A program made the translations under genes and the position numbers. 32,138 nucleotides of DNA. It comes from an uncultured Caryophanales bacterium (GTDB lineage Bacteria > Bacillota_I > Bacilli_A > RF39 > UBA660). Positions 22,146-30,940 of this stretch are shown piece after piece. Below the pieces are notes generated by a model. That model was not told where the DNA came from. It searched no databases and saw nothing but the letters and a program-made list of their open reading frames with translations. The stretch is taken from positions 1 to 32,138 of the forward strand of contig CAMYXG010000003.1 of assembly GCA_947303225.1 (NCBI GenBank), read 5' to 3'. Numbering within the stretch: the stretch's first letter is position 1; each line of letters begins with the position of its first letter.

Positions 22146-24240
22146 ATTTACAACGACTAGAACTATATCCTTGTGTTCCACTAATAGTAAGAGTACTCAA
22201 AGAATAGTCAAATATAACTGCCTCTTTTGAATCTATCGTATAATATGATTTACACATAACATCTTTAGCTTTTTTACGATCATTTCCCATTAAATTATAG
22301 AAACAACCATTTATATATTTTGTATACTCTTTACCATTTTTATCCTTTTGAGTAAAAGCTTCAAGATAGTCACTAATACCTTCATGTCCTTTAGCATCTG
22401 GATACAAATCCTTAGCACGAGAATGTTTAGCATTAATTGAATTAGTCGTAACAAAATATTTAACATTAATTGGAATAGACCAATCAGTTTTCTCACCTTT
22501 TCTCTTATATCCCATACAGTAAAAACCAGAATGATGAGGAACTTTGAAAACATCCAATGTTTTTATATTATAAGCAAGAATTCGTTTTTTGAATATTCCA
22601 TTCATAATAGTTGGAGATTCCATATCTGCTGTCAATAGAATTCTATGCCCATTCACCACTACCATATTAACAATAGAATTAATATTTTCATTTGCATTAC
22701 TATAATAACTATCACTATAATAATCTGTATAATTCGCAGCCCCAGCTGGCTTATTTACTTGAAGACGCTGTGCTGTATTATAGAAATAAACTTTCATTTC
22801 ACCTAACATAACAAACGGACTACCCTTAGCACTTTCTCTAAAACTAGGATCTTTATCAACATAAACAATTTTATTACCATAGTAATTTTTAATACCATTA
22901 TATATGTTTTTCATACTTTCTGTTTTTCCAGCATCTTGAAACGTATAAGATTTCATATAAACTTTTTTCACATGAATATATTTTGCTAAATCTACTGCTC
23001 CAGAATTATGATCATTATGATTATGAGAAAGAACCATAAACTCTAATTCCTTCACACCTACTTTTAATAAATAATCCTTCATTCGTTCAAAAGTATTCTC
23101 AGCACCAGTATCAATTAAACCATATTTTCCATTAGACTCTAATAAAATAGAATCTCCAACAACCCTAACAAAATGAATTTTATTTGTAACATTCTTTTTC
23201 CAATTAACATAAAGGTGAACATTACAATTCTTTTTAGAAGCATCACAAAAGTCACTTGCTTTATATACTTTACTTTGACTATAACTTTTTCCACTTCCAT
23301 CTGGTTTTGTATTCCATTCTTTTCCAGACTCTACGATATAACCACTCTTTGTAACATATAAATACTTTTTATTATTATAGTTAAATAAACCATCTTTACC
23401 AAGCTTAGAACCATAATTAATCTTAATAGGTTGAATCTCAGTATCAAAATAAAGAACTCCATCACTTCCAACCGTAATATCAGAACGCTTCTTTACAGTT
23501 CCTCCATTCGCATGAAAAACAATTCCCACTACATTTTTCTTTCTCTTAACCACTGTTACTTTAATAGTTGCCTTTTTACCACCAGCAGTTTTCGCCGTAA
23601 TAACTGCTTCTCCTGGACTAATTCCAATTACTCTTCCTTTCGGAGTAGCTCTCGCAACAGAACTCTTAGATGAAGAATAAGTAATGGCATCACTAACCTT
23701 TTTCCCAGAAGAAGTTGTAACTTCTAGTTGAACTTTATCATATACTTCTAGCTTAGATAATTTAGAATTTTTCTTAATTTCAATAGACTCTTCTTTAGAA
23801 ACAACAGAACTAGTTAAGTCAATACCACTAATATTACTATCACTCCAATTAGCATATAAATCAATAGAATAAAACGAATCATCTGAAGTTAATACTTTCA
23901 AAACATCAGATACTTTATAAGACTTTGACTCACTCATAAAGTAAGTCTTTCCATCATAATAATTCTTAAAATACCATTCTCTTCCCTTTTCTAAAGAAGT
24001 ACCATTTTTCTTCAACGAAAATTTAGTACCAGAAATACTATTGATATTTTTTATAGTATCTTTATCCGTATATTTTGCATAATAATTATCCCCATAATAT
24101 AAATATCCATGTTCAGTAAGTCCAAAACCCGTTGTAGAAACACTTCCTCCTTTTGGATAGAAATAAAAATTGATTTCTTTAGCCGATACTGTTATTCCTC
24201 CAATCAAGAAACACATAATCAAAAAGAATATCCTTTTCAT
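22144..24240 (-). CDS. Secreted ComEC-like metallo-beta-lactamase protein with Ig-like and repeat domains
   Basis: A 698-residue protein with a cleavable signal peptide (MKRIFFLIMCFLIGGITVSA). Two related repeats, about 23-133 and 240-350, share the pattern G(K/R)EW ... DGKxY ... YKxSD ... LYxNW, resembling InlB-type B-repeats. Between them lies a BIG2-type bacterial Ig-like domain (about 140-232, KGRVIGISPGEAVITAKTAG). The C-terminus is a metallo-beta-lactamase fold like the C-terminal hydrolase of ComEC: HNHNDH at 406-411, Asp539 in LLTADME and the VPHHSG histidines 569-570. All main metal ligands seem present. It ends with a cysteine-containing tail. An extracellular phosphodiesterase or nuclease is likely but the substrate is unknown. 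The gene stands alone between terminators; the likely promoter (TTGTAA/AATAAT or a TATGAT -10) is weak. Confidence 0.82.
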   Translation of the reverse strand: MKRIFFLIMCFLIGGITVSAKEINFYFYPKGGSVSTTGFGLTEHGYLYYGDNYYAKYTDKDTIKNINSISGTKFSLKKNGTSLEKGREWYFKNYYDGKTYFMSESKSYKVSDVLKVLTSDDSFYSIDLYANWSDSNISGIDLTSSVVSKEESIEIKKNSKLSKLEVYDKVQLEVTTSSGKKVSDAITYSSSKSSVARATPKGRVIGISPGEAVITAKTAGGKKATIKVTVVKRKKNVVGIVFHANGGTVKKRSDITVGSDGVLYFDTEIQPIKINYGSKLGKDGLFNYNNKKYLYVTKSGYIVESGKEWNTKPDGSGKSYSQSKVYKASDFCDASKKNCNVHLYVNWKKNVTNKIHFVRVVGDSILLESNGKYGLIDTGAENTFERMKDYLLKVGVKELEFMVLSHNHNDHNSGAVDLAKYIHVKKVYMKSYTFQDAGKTESMKNIYNGIKNYYGNKIVYVDKDPSFRESAKGSPFVMLGEMKVYFYNTAQRLQVNKPAGAANYTDYYSDSYYSNANENINSIVNMVVVNGHRILLTADMESPTIMNGIFKKRILAYNIKTLDVFKVPHHSGFYCMGYKRKGEKTDWSIPINVKYFVTTNSINAKHSRAKDLYPDAKGHEGISDYLEAFTQKDKNGKEYTKYINGCFYNLMGNDRKKAKDVMCKSYYTIDSKEAVIFDYSLSTLTISGTQGYSSSRCK

Positions 24241-24322
24241 ACACTCACCTCTATTATCATAATTATTTCATAACAAAACTTAAATTACAATTTATATCTT
24301 GAAATAATTGACATTTTTATAC

Positions 24323-24344
24323 AAAAAAAGAAGAAAAACTTCTT
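24323..24344 (-). terminator. Terminator of the beta-propeller/DUF4190 unit
   Basis: A 6-base stem AAGAAG/CTTCTT with a 5-base loop and T's on the minus strand, 15 bases after the stop at 24359. Short, so moderate support. Confidence 0.55.
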
Positions 24345-24358
24345 CAATTGAAAAAAGA

Positions 24359-24619
24359 TTAAAAATAATTCTGTAAAAGTATCAAAATAATCAAAGTTAA
24401 ATAAATAAACACTGTTATAGATGTCCCAACAATTCCTGTAATTAATCCTGATAAGCCGATTTTACTTCCATATCCACGATAAGATTTTACTCCAAAGATA
24501 ATAGCCATAATACCTGTTGGCAATGCCATATACCAAAATAAACCAGTTAAAATAGAAATAATTCCAAGTACCAAAGATACAATATGCAAAACTCTACGAT
24601 CTTTATTTTTATTTTTCAT
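24359..24619 (-). CDS. DUF4190-like small membrane protein
   Basis: An 86-residue protein with a lysine-rich start, two or three hydrophobic helices and the DUF4190 pattern (LGIISILTGLFWYMALPTGIMAIIFG ... GLSGLITGIVG, split by a short loop). The start overlaps the end of the beta-propeller gene by 11 bases, so the two are coupled. Role unknown; such proteins are common in Bacillota membranes. Confidence 0.75.
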   Translation of the reverse strand: MKNKNKDRRVLHIVSLVLGIISILTGLFWYMALPTGIMAIIFGVKSYRGYGSKIGLSGLITGIVGTSITVFIYLTLIILILLQNYF

Positions 24620-26537
24620 AATTACCTACTCCATTCTCTTCTAATTTTATTGAACTAATTTCCTTCAATGATTCTAAATCATGAACTTTAACAGCGCTTT
24701 CACTAACCGTATATAAACGATTATCAATATACAATCCTCTCAATAACTTTGAACTATTATAGTAATAATATGCACTTTTACTCTTATCATGACTAATAAT
24801 CCCACGTAAATCAAAACCATTTTCTAAATCAATATGATATACAAAATACCCTTCAGATGTATATAAATCCACATCCTCTTCTTCTTTCTCTTCACTATCA
24901 ATTATAATAGAATCTTCATCATAATGATTAACAGGAATTGCTAATAAATTTTTTTCTTTAGAAAATAGTAAAGCTTTAGGATTTGAAAGAATTGCTGAAG
25001 TAGTCATTCGATCTCCTATGGTTGTCTTAGATATTTCTTTCGGATTATGAATATCACTAACATCAAATAAACTCATCTTCATTCCAGTCTGTCTAGCCCA
25101 ATTACTAATTATTTTACCACTAGAATCCCTCGTAATGTCTTCCTCTGTATTAACACCAATTCCAATCAAATGAGTATCATCATATGGATGCAAATAAGTA
25201 CTATAACCAGGTATATGTAATTCACCCATAAACGTTGGATTCGTTTCATCACTTAAATCAATCACAAATAAAGGATCTGTATTTTGATAGGTGACAAGAT
25301 AAGCCTTATGATTCATAAATCGAGAAGCATACATTCTCTCACCCTTCGCAACACTTTCGCTCTCACCAATTTGTTTCATTTTATCATCAAAAATAGCTAT
25401 TCGAGTTCCTTCATCACTTTCCAAAGCTACTCGTAAATGATTATTATTTTCATCCAAAGAATATTGATTAATTGTTTTTCCTAAAACTTTAGTTTTAGAA
25501 GAATAAACAACTCCTTTATTCTTATCAATTCTAAATTTAAAAATATTAGTATAATCATCATAGAAATCATCTTCATCAAATAAACCAATCACTCCTTTTA
25601 AACCAAATAGTTTAGAAAGAGTAATTTCATCTTCATAATCTTCATCTAACAAATAAATAGCTTTTTTAGATACATAAGCATTAGAAATATCCATTAAATA
25701 AGAATCTAATTGAATCATCTTATTTATAGAATCTAAATCAATAGTACAAATCAAAGTTTGAATATTACTAGAATAATCTTTTAAATATTGAATATCAGAA
25801 AAATCAATTTGATATTTTTTTCCATCTTCCATATAATCTCTAACAATTTTATCATTTTCTTCTCTCAGTTTTCCTTTAGAGAAAACATATAACTGATTAT
25901 CAATACATCTAGTTGTATAATATGGTTCATATAATGTAACCGTTTTCACACTTTTAGGATTTTTCTTATTAGAAATATCATAAACTTTAATAATCGTATC
26001 CTGATGATAATAGTCTTTTCCTAATGAAGAAATAACTACTAATTTATCTTGATAAAGCATTAAATCTACTGGAATACTATCATCATTGCTTTTTATAACA
26101 CTTTCAATAGAAATACTATCAGATTCCTCCGCATTAGTAATAACAACATCTCTCTTAGAAATAGAATAAATATAATTACCATCTGTCTTTATAATATCAG
26201 CCTCATCTACTCCATCTACCTGGATATTCGTTTTAGAATAATCTTTAACTTCCCCATCAGAAGATTTTCTAGTGGCATTTATCATAACATCGTCACCACG
26301 AATATCACTCCATTCATCATAGACAACAGGATGGGAATCAATAACAATACTAAATGGTAAAAATAACATTTTTTCAATAAAAGACATCTCATGATATACA
26401 TTATTCTTATAAAAAGAGTGTAATTCTCTTTCACTACGAATACGCTTAACTTGATCATTCTCAGTAAGAATAGACAAAACAATAATTCCTATCAAAATAA
26501 CTATAAATAAACCAATAGCTTTCATATACTTTTTCAT
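24609..26537 (-). CDS. Membrane-tethered beta-propeller-domain protein
   Basis: A 642-residue protein with one N-terminal transmembrane helix (about 5-25, AIGLFIVILIGIIVLSIL) and a large extracytoplasmic domain of the PF09826 beta-propeller family. The family signature is clear: YSKTNIQVDGVDEADIIKTDG followed by YIYSIS (split here for length), with repeated blade-like strands (KVYDISNKKNP, LFVIDLSDETNPTF, MSLFDVSDIHNPKEIS). The ATG at 26537 follows GAGGTG; in-frame codons upstream lack a ribosome site. It is probably a surface-exposed binding or scaffold protein; no catalytic residues are evident. It has its own near-consensus promoter and is followed by the DUF4190-like gene. Confidence 0.85.
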   Translation of the reverse strand: MKKYMKAIGLFIVILIGIIVLSILTENDQVKRIRSERELHSFYKNNVYHEMSFIEKMLFLPFSIVIDSHPVVYDEWSDIRGDDVMINATRKSSDGEVKDYSKTNIQVDGVDEADIIKTDGNYIYSISKRDVVITNAEESDSISIESVIKSNDDSIPVDLMLYQDKLVVISSLGKDYYHQDTIIKVYDISNKKNPKSVKTVTLYEPYYTTRCIDNQLYVFSKGKLREENDKIVRDYMEDGKKYQIDFSDIQYLKDYSSNIQTLICTIDLDSINKMIQLDSYLMDISNAYVSKKAIYLLDEDYEDEITLSKLFGLKGVIGLFDEDDFYDDYTNIFKFRIDKNKGVVYSSKTKVLGKTINQYSLDENNNHLRVALESDEGTRIAIFDDKMKQIGESESVAKGERMYASRFMNHKAYLVTYQNTDPLFVIDLSDETNPTFMGELHIPGYSTYLHPYDDTHLIGIGVNTEEDITRDSSGKIISNWARQTGMKMSLFDVSDIHNPKEISKTTIGDRMTTSAILSNPKALLFSKEKNLLAIPVNHYDEDSIIIDSEEKEEEDVDLYTSEGYFVYHIDLENGFDLRGIISHDKSKSAYYYYNSSKLLRGLYIDNRLYTVSESAVKVHDLESLKEISSIKLEENGVGNYEK

Positions 26538-26557
26538 GGGCACACCTCTATAATTAA

Positions 26558-26586
26558 ATTTTAACATAGCAAAAAAAAACTATCAA
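26558..26586 (-). promoter_or_regulatory. Promoter of the beta-propeller gene
   Basis: TTGATA (26581-26586), 17 bases and TAAAAT (26558-26563) on the minus strand. The -35 directly follows the T run of the yfcE terminator. Confidence 0.75.
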
Positions 26587-26622
26587 TTAAAAAAAGTGAC
26601 TTATCAAACAAATAAATCACTT
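26587..26622 (-). terminator. Terminator of the tex-yfcE unit
   Basis: An 11-base stem with one G-U pair (26594-26604 with 26612-26622) and a 7-base loop, then seven T on the minus strand. It touches the yfcE stop codon. Confidence 0.8.
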
Positions 26623-27143
26623 CAAATGATTCTATTTACTTTTCTCAAAACTTTATTTCCATCCACACTTTTTAATTGGAACTCTCCATCTTCATAAAGA
26701 ATATAGCTTTTACTTCCACCCCTTGGATTACTAATAGATCCAGGATTTAAAAACAATTGATTTCCTTCCTCCTTCATAGAAGAAACATGAGAATGCCCCG
26801 ACAAGAACACATCAAAATCAACATCAGGTGGACTAGATGGATAATATAGATGACCATGTGTCATTAAAACTTTCATTCCGTCCATAGGAATTAACAAATA
26901 AGTTTTATCAACAGGAAAATCCAAAGAAGAAACATTATAATCACAATTCCCCCTAACAGCAATTATTTTATCCTTATAAAGATTTAAAAACAAAGATAAT
27001 TGTTCTGGATTATATCCTCTATTATTAGGACCAGATAATATATCTCCTAATAATAATATTCTATCAAAAGAAGAATCATTTTGAATTACCTTTTTCATAC
27101 ATTCAAAATTTCCATGTATATCTGATATAATAAGTACTCTCAT
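26622..27143 (-). CDS. yfcE: YfcE/MJ0936-type metallophosphoesterase
   Basis: A 173-residue cytosolic phosphodiesterase of the calcineurin-like superfamily. The metal ligands are all visible: SDIHGN near the start (Asp8, His10), LLLGDIL, RGNCDYN, THGH and SGHSH, followed by NPGSISNPRGG. Length is typical. It lies three bases after tex, in the same unit. The natural substrate is unknown in this family (activity on bis-pNPP is typical). Confidence 0.92.
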   Translation of the reverse strand: MRVLIISDIHGNFECMKKVIQNDSSFDRILLLGDILSGPNNRGYNPEQLSLFLNLYKDKIIAVRGNCDYNVSSLDFPVDKTYLLIPMDGMKVLMTHGHLYYPSSPPDVDFDVFLSGHSHVSSMKEEGNQLFLNPGSISNPRGGSKSYILYEDGEFQLKSVDGNKVLRKVNRII

Positions 27144-27146
27144 ATA

Positions 27147-29303
27147 CTACCTCTCAATTAAACTCAAACTTACTTTATTCTTTTCTAAAGAAATGTCATC
27201 AACCCAAACATCAACAATATCACCAACACTAAATAAATCACTAGGATGTTTTATATAACTAGTAGATAGTTTAGATATATGAGCAAGCCCATCCTCATGT
27301 AAACCAATATCAATAAATAATCCAAAATCAACCACATTACGAACGGTTCCTTGTAATTTCATACCAACACTTAAATCTTTAATATCTAAGATATCACTTT
27401 TCAACAATGGTTGTGGATATTCATCTCTAGGATCTAGATTGGGTTTTTTTAAACTACTGATAACATCTTCTAAGGTATAAATATCTGTTTCTAATTTATT
27501 AACATATTCTTCTACAGATAGTTGATCTAATTTTTCAACTAAAGCATCCGTTCCAACATCACGAATACTCATTCCTAACTCTTTTAACAATTGTTCTGCT
27601 ATTGAATAGCTTTCTGGATGAATAGCAGTAGAATCTAAAACATTATCTCCTTCTGTAATTCGTAAAAATCCAATGGCTTGTTCATAAGCTTTATCTGATA
27701 ACAATTTTTTCTTCTTAACTTCTTCACGAGATAAGATTTTTCCTACTTTTTCACGATAATCAATAATCTTTTTTATAGCTGCCTTCGTAACACCAGACAC
27801 GTAAGAAAGTAATGCAGAAGATGCCGTATTAATATTGACACCGACACTATTAACACATTTTTCAACAACAAAATCCAATGAATTAGATAACTTCTTAGCA
27901 GCAACATCATGTTGATAAAGACCTACTCCAATTCCCTCTGGTGGTATTTTAACAAGCTCTGCTAAAGGATCCTGTAATCTTCTTCCAATGCTAACAGCAC
28001 TTCTTTTTTCAACCGCCAAATCTGGGAATTCATCAATAGCTTGCTGCGACGCAGAATAAATAGATGCCCCAGCTTCACTAACAATCACATATTTACAATC
28101 TAATCCATATTCTTTAATCATTTCACTACAAAACTTTTCACTTTCACGAGAAGCAGTACCATTACCTATCGCAATAATATCAACATGGTACTTCTTAATA
28201 AGTTGCGAAACGACCTCTTTACTAATAGGAATATTCTTACTTTCTTGTCCTTTTAAAAACGGCTTAATAACAGTACTATCTAAATATTTACCATTTTTAT
28301 CCACAACGGCTAACTTACATCCATTAACAAATCCAGGATCAAATGCAAGAACTACTCTCTCTTTCATAGGAGGAGTAAGTAGTAATGCCTCTAAATTCTT
28401 ACCAAAATTTTCAATTGCTGCTTCTTCTCCTTTTTCAGTAAGTTCACTACGAACTTCTCTTATAACAGAAGGTGCGATTAATCTTTTATAAGAATCTTCT
28501 ATTGCTTCTTTAACATAAGAACATACAAAGCTCTTATCATTCTTAATTAACTTATGTTCTAAATAAGATAGTATTTCATCTTTATTCACATCTATTCCAA
28601 CAGTTAATATTTTTTCATTTTCTCCCCGATTTAATGCCAAAATACGATGAGGCTTAATATACTTGACTGCTTCATTATAATCATAATACATCTCATAGAT
28701 TTTTTTCTCATCCACAGCATTTTTTTTAATAGTAGAAGTAATTACCCCATTTTTAAAATAATAACTTCGAATCCATTTTCGATAAGAAGCATTATCACTA
28801 ATCCACTCTGCTATAATATATTTTGCTCCAGTAACAGCATCATCAACAGTTTGAATAGTATCATTCAAAAACTTACTACACATAGAAGTAATATCTCCAC
28901 TAGTTGGAAAACTCATCATCATTTTAGCTAAAGGCTCAAGACCAGCTTTAATCGCTTCTGTTGCTTTTGTTTTTTTCTTTTCTTTATAAGGACGATACAA
29001 ATCATCAACTTCAACTAACTTATTACAATTCAAAATAGATTGTTTTAACTCATCTGTAAGCAATCCTTTTTCATCAATTAAACGAATAACATCTTCTTTT
29101 CTTTTTAATAAATTCTCCTGATATTCATAAACATCTCCTATTTTCTTAATAGCTTCCTCATCTAAAGCACCAGTTGCTTCTTTACGATATCGTGCAATAA
29201 AAGGAATCGTATTCCCTTCAGACAACAAAGAAAGAACAATACTTACTTGCTTTTCAGTAATTTCTAAATCTTTTGCAATTTCTTTTATAATCATTTCATT
29301 CAT
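27147..29303 (-). CDS. tex: Tex-family RNA-binding transcription accessory protein
   Basis: Tex binds nucleic acid and affects transcription and RNA. The 718-residue protein has the full domain order: helical N-terminus (FIARYRKEATGALDEEAI at about 34-51), the YqgF/RNase H-like domain (about 320-440, VLAFDPGFVNGCKLAVVDK), helix-hairpin-helix motifs (NINTASSALLSYVSGVTK), and a C-terminal S1 domain (about 645-718, MKLQGTVRNVVDFGLFIDIG). Length is normal. GGAGG lies eight bases before the ATG. Confidence 0.95.
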   Translation of the reverse strand: MNEMIIKEIAKDLEITEKQVSIVLSLLSEGNTIPFIARYRKEATGALDEEAIKKIGDVYEYQENLLKRKEDVIRLIDEKGLLTDELKQSILNCNKLVEVDDLYRPYKEKKKTKATEAIKAGLEPLAKMMMSFPTSGDITSMCSKFLNDTIQTVDDAVTGAKYIIAEWISDNASYRKWIRSYYFKNGVITSTIKKNAVDEKKIYEMYYDYNEAVKYIKPHRILALNRGENEKILTVGIDVNKDEILSYLEHKLIKNDKSFVCSYVKEAIEDSYKRLIAPSVIREVRSELTEKGEEAAIENFGKNLEALLLTPPMKERVVLAFDPGFVNGCKLAVVDKNGKYLDSTVIKPFLKGQESKNIPISKEVVSQLIKKYHVDIIAIGNGTASRESEKFCSEMIKEYGLDCKYVIVSEAGASIYSASQQAIDEFPDLAVEKRSAVSIGRRLQDPLAELVKIPPEGIGVGLYQHDVAAKKLSNSLDFVVEKCVNSVGVNINTASSALLSYVSGVTKAAIKKIIDYREKVGKILSREEVKKKKLLSDKAYEQAIGFLRITEGDNVLDSTAIHPESYSIAEQLLKELGMSIRDVGTDALVEKLDQLSVEEYVNKLETDIYTLEDVISSLKKPNLDPRDEYPQPLLKSDILDIKDLSVGMKLQGTVRNVVDFGLFIDIGLHEDGLAHISKLSTSYIKHPSDLFSVGDIVDVWVDDISLEKNKVSLSLIER

Positions 29304-29332
29304 TTACGTAACCTCCATCATCTACAAAGAAT

Positions 29333-29338
29333 ATTATA
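29333..29338 (-). promoter_or_regulatory. -10 box of tex
   Basis: TATAAT on the minus strand, 30 bases before the ATG; the -35 region (TTATTA at 17 bases) is weak and lies at the end of the preceding terminator. Confidence 0.5.
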
Positions 29339-29360
29339 ACATGAATTTTTCACGATAATA

Positions 29361-29384
29361 AAAAAAGTAGATTAATATCCACTT
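29361..29384 (-). terminator. Terminator of the 3D-domain protein gene
   Basis: A 7-base stem with one G-U pair (29365-29371 with 29378-29384); the loop holds the stop codon. T's follow on the minus strand. Confidence 0.6.
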
Positions 29385-29983
29385 CTTAATAAATCAAATG
29401 TTACATTATAACTAGTTCCAAACTGACTTGCTTCTGCTTCACTAGAAAATAGTAAATCGAATAAGAATCTTTTTCCAAATCCAATTCCACCACCACGATC
29501 TAATACAATGGCATTAAAATCCCCTAATGCACTACCAGATACTTTAACAATGCTTCCTATTGGATACTGTCTATCTCCTGCTACAATACGAACTGTTCCA
29601 TAAGTAGGATCCTCATAGTATATATTACCATCTCCAGCATAATGACCATTCGATAAATATCCACTGCATCCAACACAATCTGGGCCATACGCAGACATTA
29701 CCCCAACTTGTGTATCAATAGAAGGTGTTTCAACAACTTCTAATTGTGGTGCTGCTGCTACAGGAGCAGGTTCTTCTTCCACAACTTCCACAACAGGTTT
29801 CTCTTTAGGAACTTCTTCTGTATGAACTTCCACAGCTTTTGCAAAAGTAGTTGTTTTAATACTTTTTGCTTTTAAACCAATGTTAATTTTTTTATGTTCC
29901 GGTTGTAAAAAAATACAACAAGCAATCAGAACAATCATGAAAACCGAAACACCAATTGAAAAATATTTCAGAAAATCTTTCAT
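29372..29983 (-). CDS. 3D-domain (double-psi beta-barrel) cell-wall protein
   Basis: A 203-residue exported protein. Residues 8-27 are a transmembrane or signal segment. Residues 50-92 are a Val/Glu/Pro/Ala-rich linker. The rest is a 3D-type double-psi beta-barrel as in YabE/YocH/Rpf-like wall enzymes, with SAYGPDCVGCSGYLSNGHY and the three aspartates Asp137 (VAGDRQYPIG), Asp162 (AIVLDRGGGIG) and Asp176 (FLFDLLFS). Two cysteines (103, 106) may form a disulphide or bind metal. Likely a peptidoglycan hydrolase acting outside the cell; the cleavage type is not shown. Confidence 0.85.
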   Translation of the reverse strand: MKDFLKYFSIGVSVFMIVLIACCIFLQPEHKKINIGLKAKSIKTTTFAKAVEVHTEEVPKEKPVVEVVEEEPAPVAAAPQLEVVETPSIDTQVGVMSAYGPDCVGCSGYLSNGHYAGDGNIYYEDPTYGTVRIVAGDRQYPIGSIVKVSGSALGDFNAIVLDRGGGIGFGKRFLFDLLFSSEAEASQFGTSYNVTFDLLRSGY

Positions 29984-30004
29984 ATAAAATCTCCTTGTAT
30001 AAAT

Positions 30005-30033
30005 ATTTTATCATTAATTCAAATACTTTACAA
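30005..30033 (-). promoter_or_regulatory. Promoter of the 3D-domain gene
   Basis: TTGTAA (30028-30033), 17 bases, TAAAAT (30005-30010) on the minus strand, directly after the upstream gene's stop. Confidence 0.6.
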
Positions 30034-30041
30034 TGTTTATT

Positions 30042-30902
30042 CTAAGATTTTGTTCTAATACATTCATAATTAGATGCCTTCATATTCTTTTCAATAGAAT
30101 CAATATTTTGTCCATAAGTATAATTTGGTTGAGTTCCACCTGCTTCTGTAAAAGCCGAATCTAACTGTTCTGCATTAATTCCAGACAATTCAAAATGCTG
30201 ACTCTCAACTAATTTTCCATCCACGTAATCACAAGTAACACTAACTCCATTTATTTTTTTTACATTTTTAGATAATTGCTCACAAGTCTGATTCAAATTA
30301 TCCAATACTGCTTCATCTTGTGTTACATCTCCTCTAGTAGTAATCGTTAATTGCATTTTTTCCAATTTACTAGCAGCAAAAGTAAAAACAACACTATATT
30401 TTTTATCCAAATTAGTAGTATGATTTTCTAATGAACAAGTCATTCTACCAGTAGTAATCTTTTCTTCAACTTGATTCAATTCTCCAGATTGTAACTTATG
30501 AACATATGAAGTAATATCTGGTAAAAAGATAACAAAAGAAAGTATTCCCACAAAAAAGAAAATCATCATAAATATTTTAAATTTACTTGGTGGAGTATAA
30601 TTAATTTCCACTTTTTTTAAATCCTCATTTACAAGAGTTTGAGAATCAGAACCATTGTCTGCAGAAACCTCAGTAGCAGTAGTATTTTGCGTAACACTAA
30701 CAGGGGTAGGACTACTTGCTGGTAATGGTGGTTGAACATTAGGAGTAGTATTTACCATATTAGCAGGTACTACATTACTACTAACCCCTGGATTAGCATT
30801 ATTTTGTGGAACATTAGAAGTAGTATTCACCATATTAGCAGGTACTACATTACCAGTAGCTTCTGGATTAGTATTATTTTGTTGAATATTTGAATCATTC
30901 AC
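30042..30902 (-). CDS. Membrane protein with Asn/Pro-rich repeats and extracytoplasmic domain
   Basis: A 286-residue protein. Residues 1-90 are low complexity (Asn, Pro, Thr, Val) and contain two 25-residue tandem repeats sharing NVVPANMVNTT. One transmembrane helix lies at about residues 108-128 (IFMMIFFFVGILSFVIFL), so the repeat part is probably cytosolic and the C-terminal domain outside. That domain has four cysteines (in MTCSLE, NQTCEQL, VTCDY, YECIR), which may pair. I recognise no family with confidence. The start is GTG 30902 behind AGGAG, with an extended -10 promoter in the short gap after rpe. Function unknown. Confidence 0.75.
   Translation of the reverse strand: MNDSNIQQNNTNPEATGNVVPANMVNTTSNVPQNNANPGVSSNVVPANMVNTTPNVQPPLPASSPTPVSVTQNTTATEVSADNGSDSQTLVNEDLKKVEINYTPPSKFKIFMMIFFFVGILSFVIFLPDITSYVHKLQSGELNQVEEKITTGRMTCSLENHTTNLDKKYSVVFTFAASKLEKMQLTITTRGDVTQDEAVLDNLNQTCEQLSKNVKKINGVSVTCDYVDGKLVESQHFELSGINAEQLDSAFTEAGGTQPNYTYGQNIDSIEKNMKASNYECIRTKS
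30735..30884 (-). repeat. Two 75-base tandem repeats inside the repeat protein gene
   Basis: Units 30735-30809 and 30810-30884 are in frame (25 codons each) and nearly identical over a 24-base core (30754-30777 and 30829-30852). The length multiple of three means copy number can change without a frameshift. Confidence 0.8.
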
Positions 30903-30927
30903 ATAACCAACTCCTATTCTTTCCCTA

Positions 30928-30936
30928 ATTATATCA
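30928..30936 (-). promoter_or_regulatory. Extended -10 promoter of the repeat protein gene
   Basis: TGATATAAT on the minus strand, 25 bases before the GTG start. The -35 falls in the end of rpe and is poor. Confidence 0.55.
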
Positions 30937-30940
30937 TATC

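Noticed and set aside
30735..30884. Repeats as a CRISPR array
   Set aside because: Only two adjacent units without spacers, in frame within a coding sequence.
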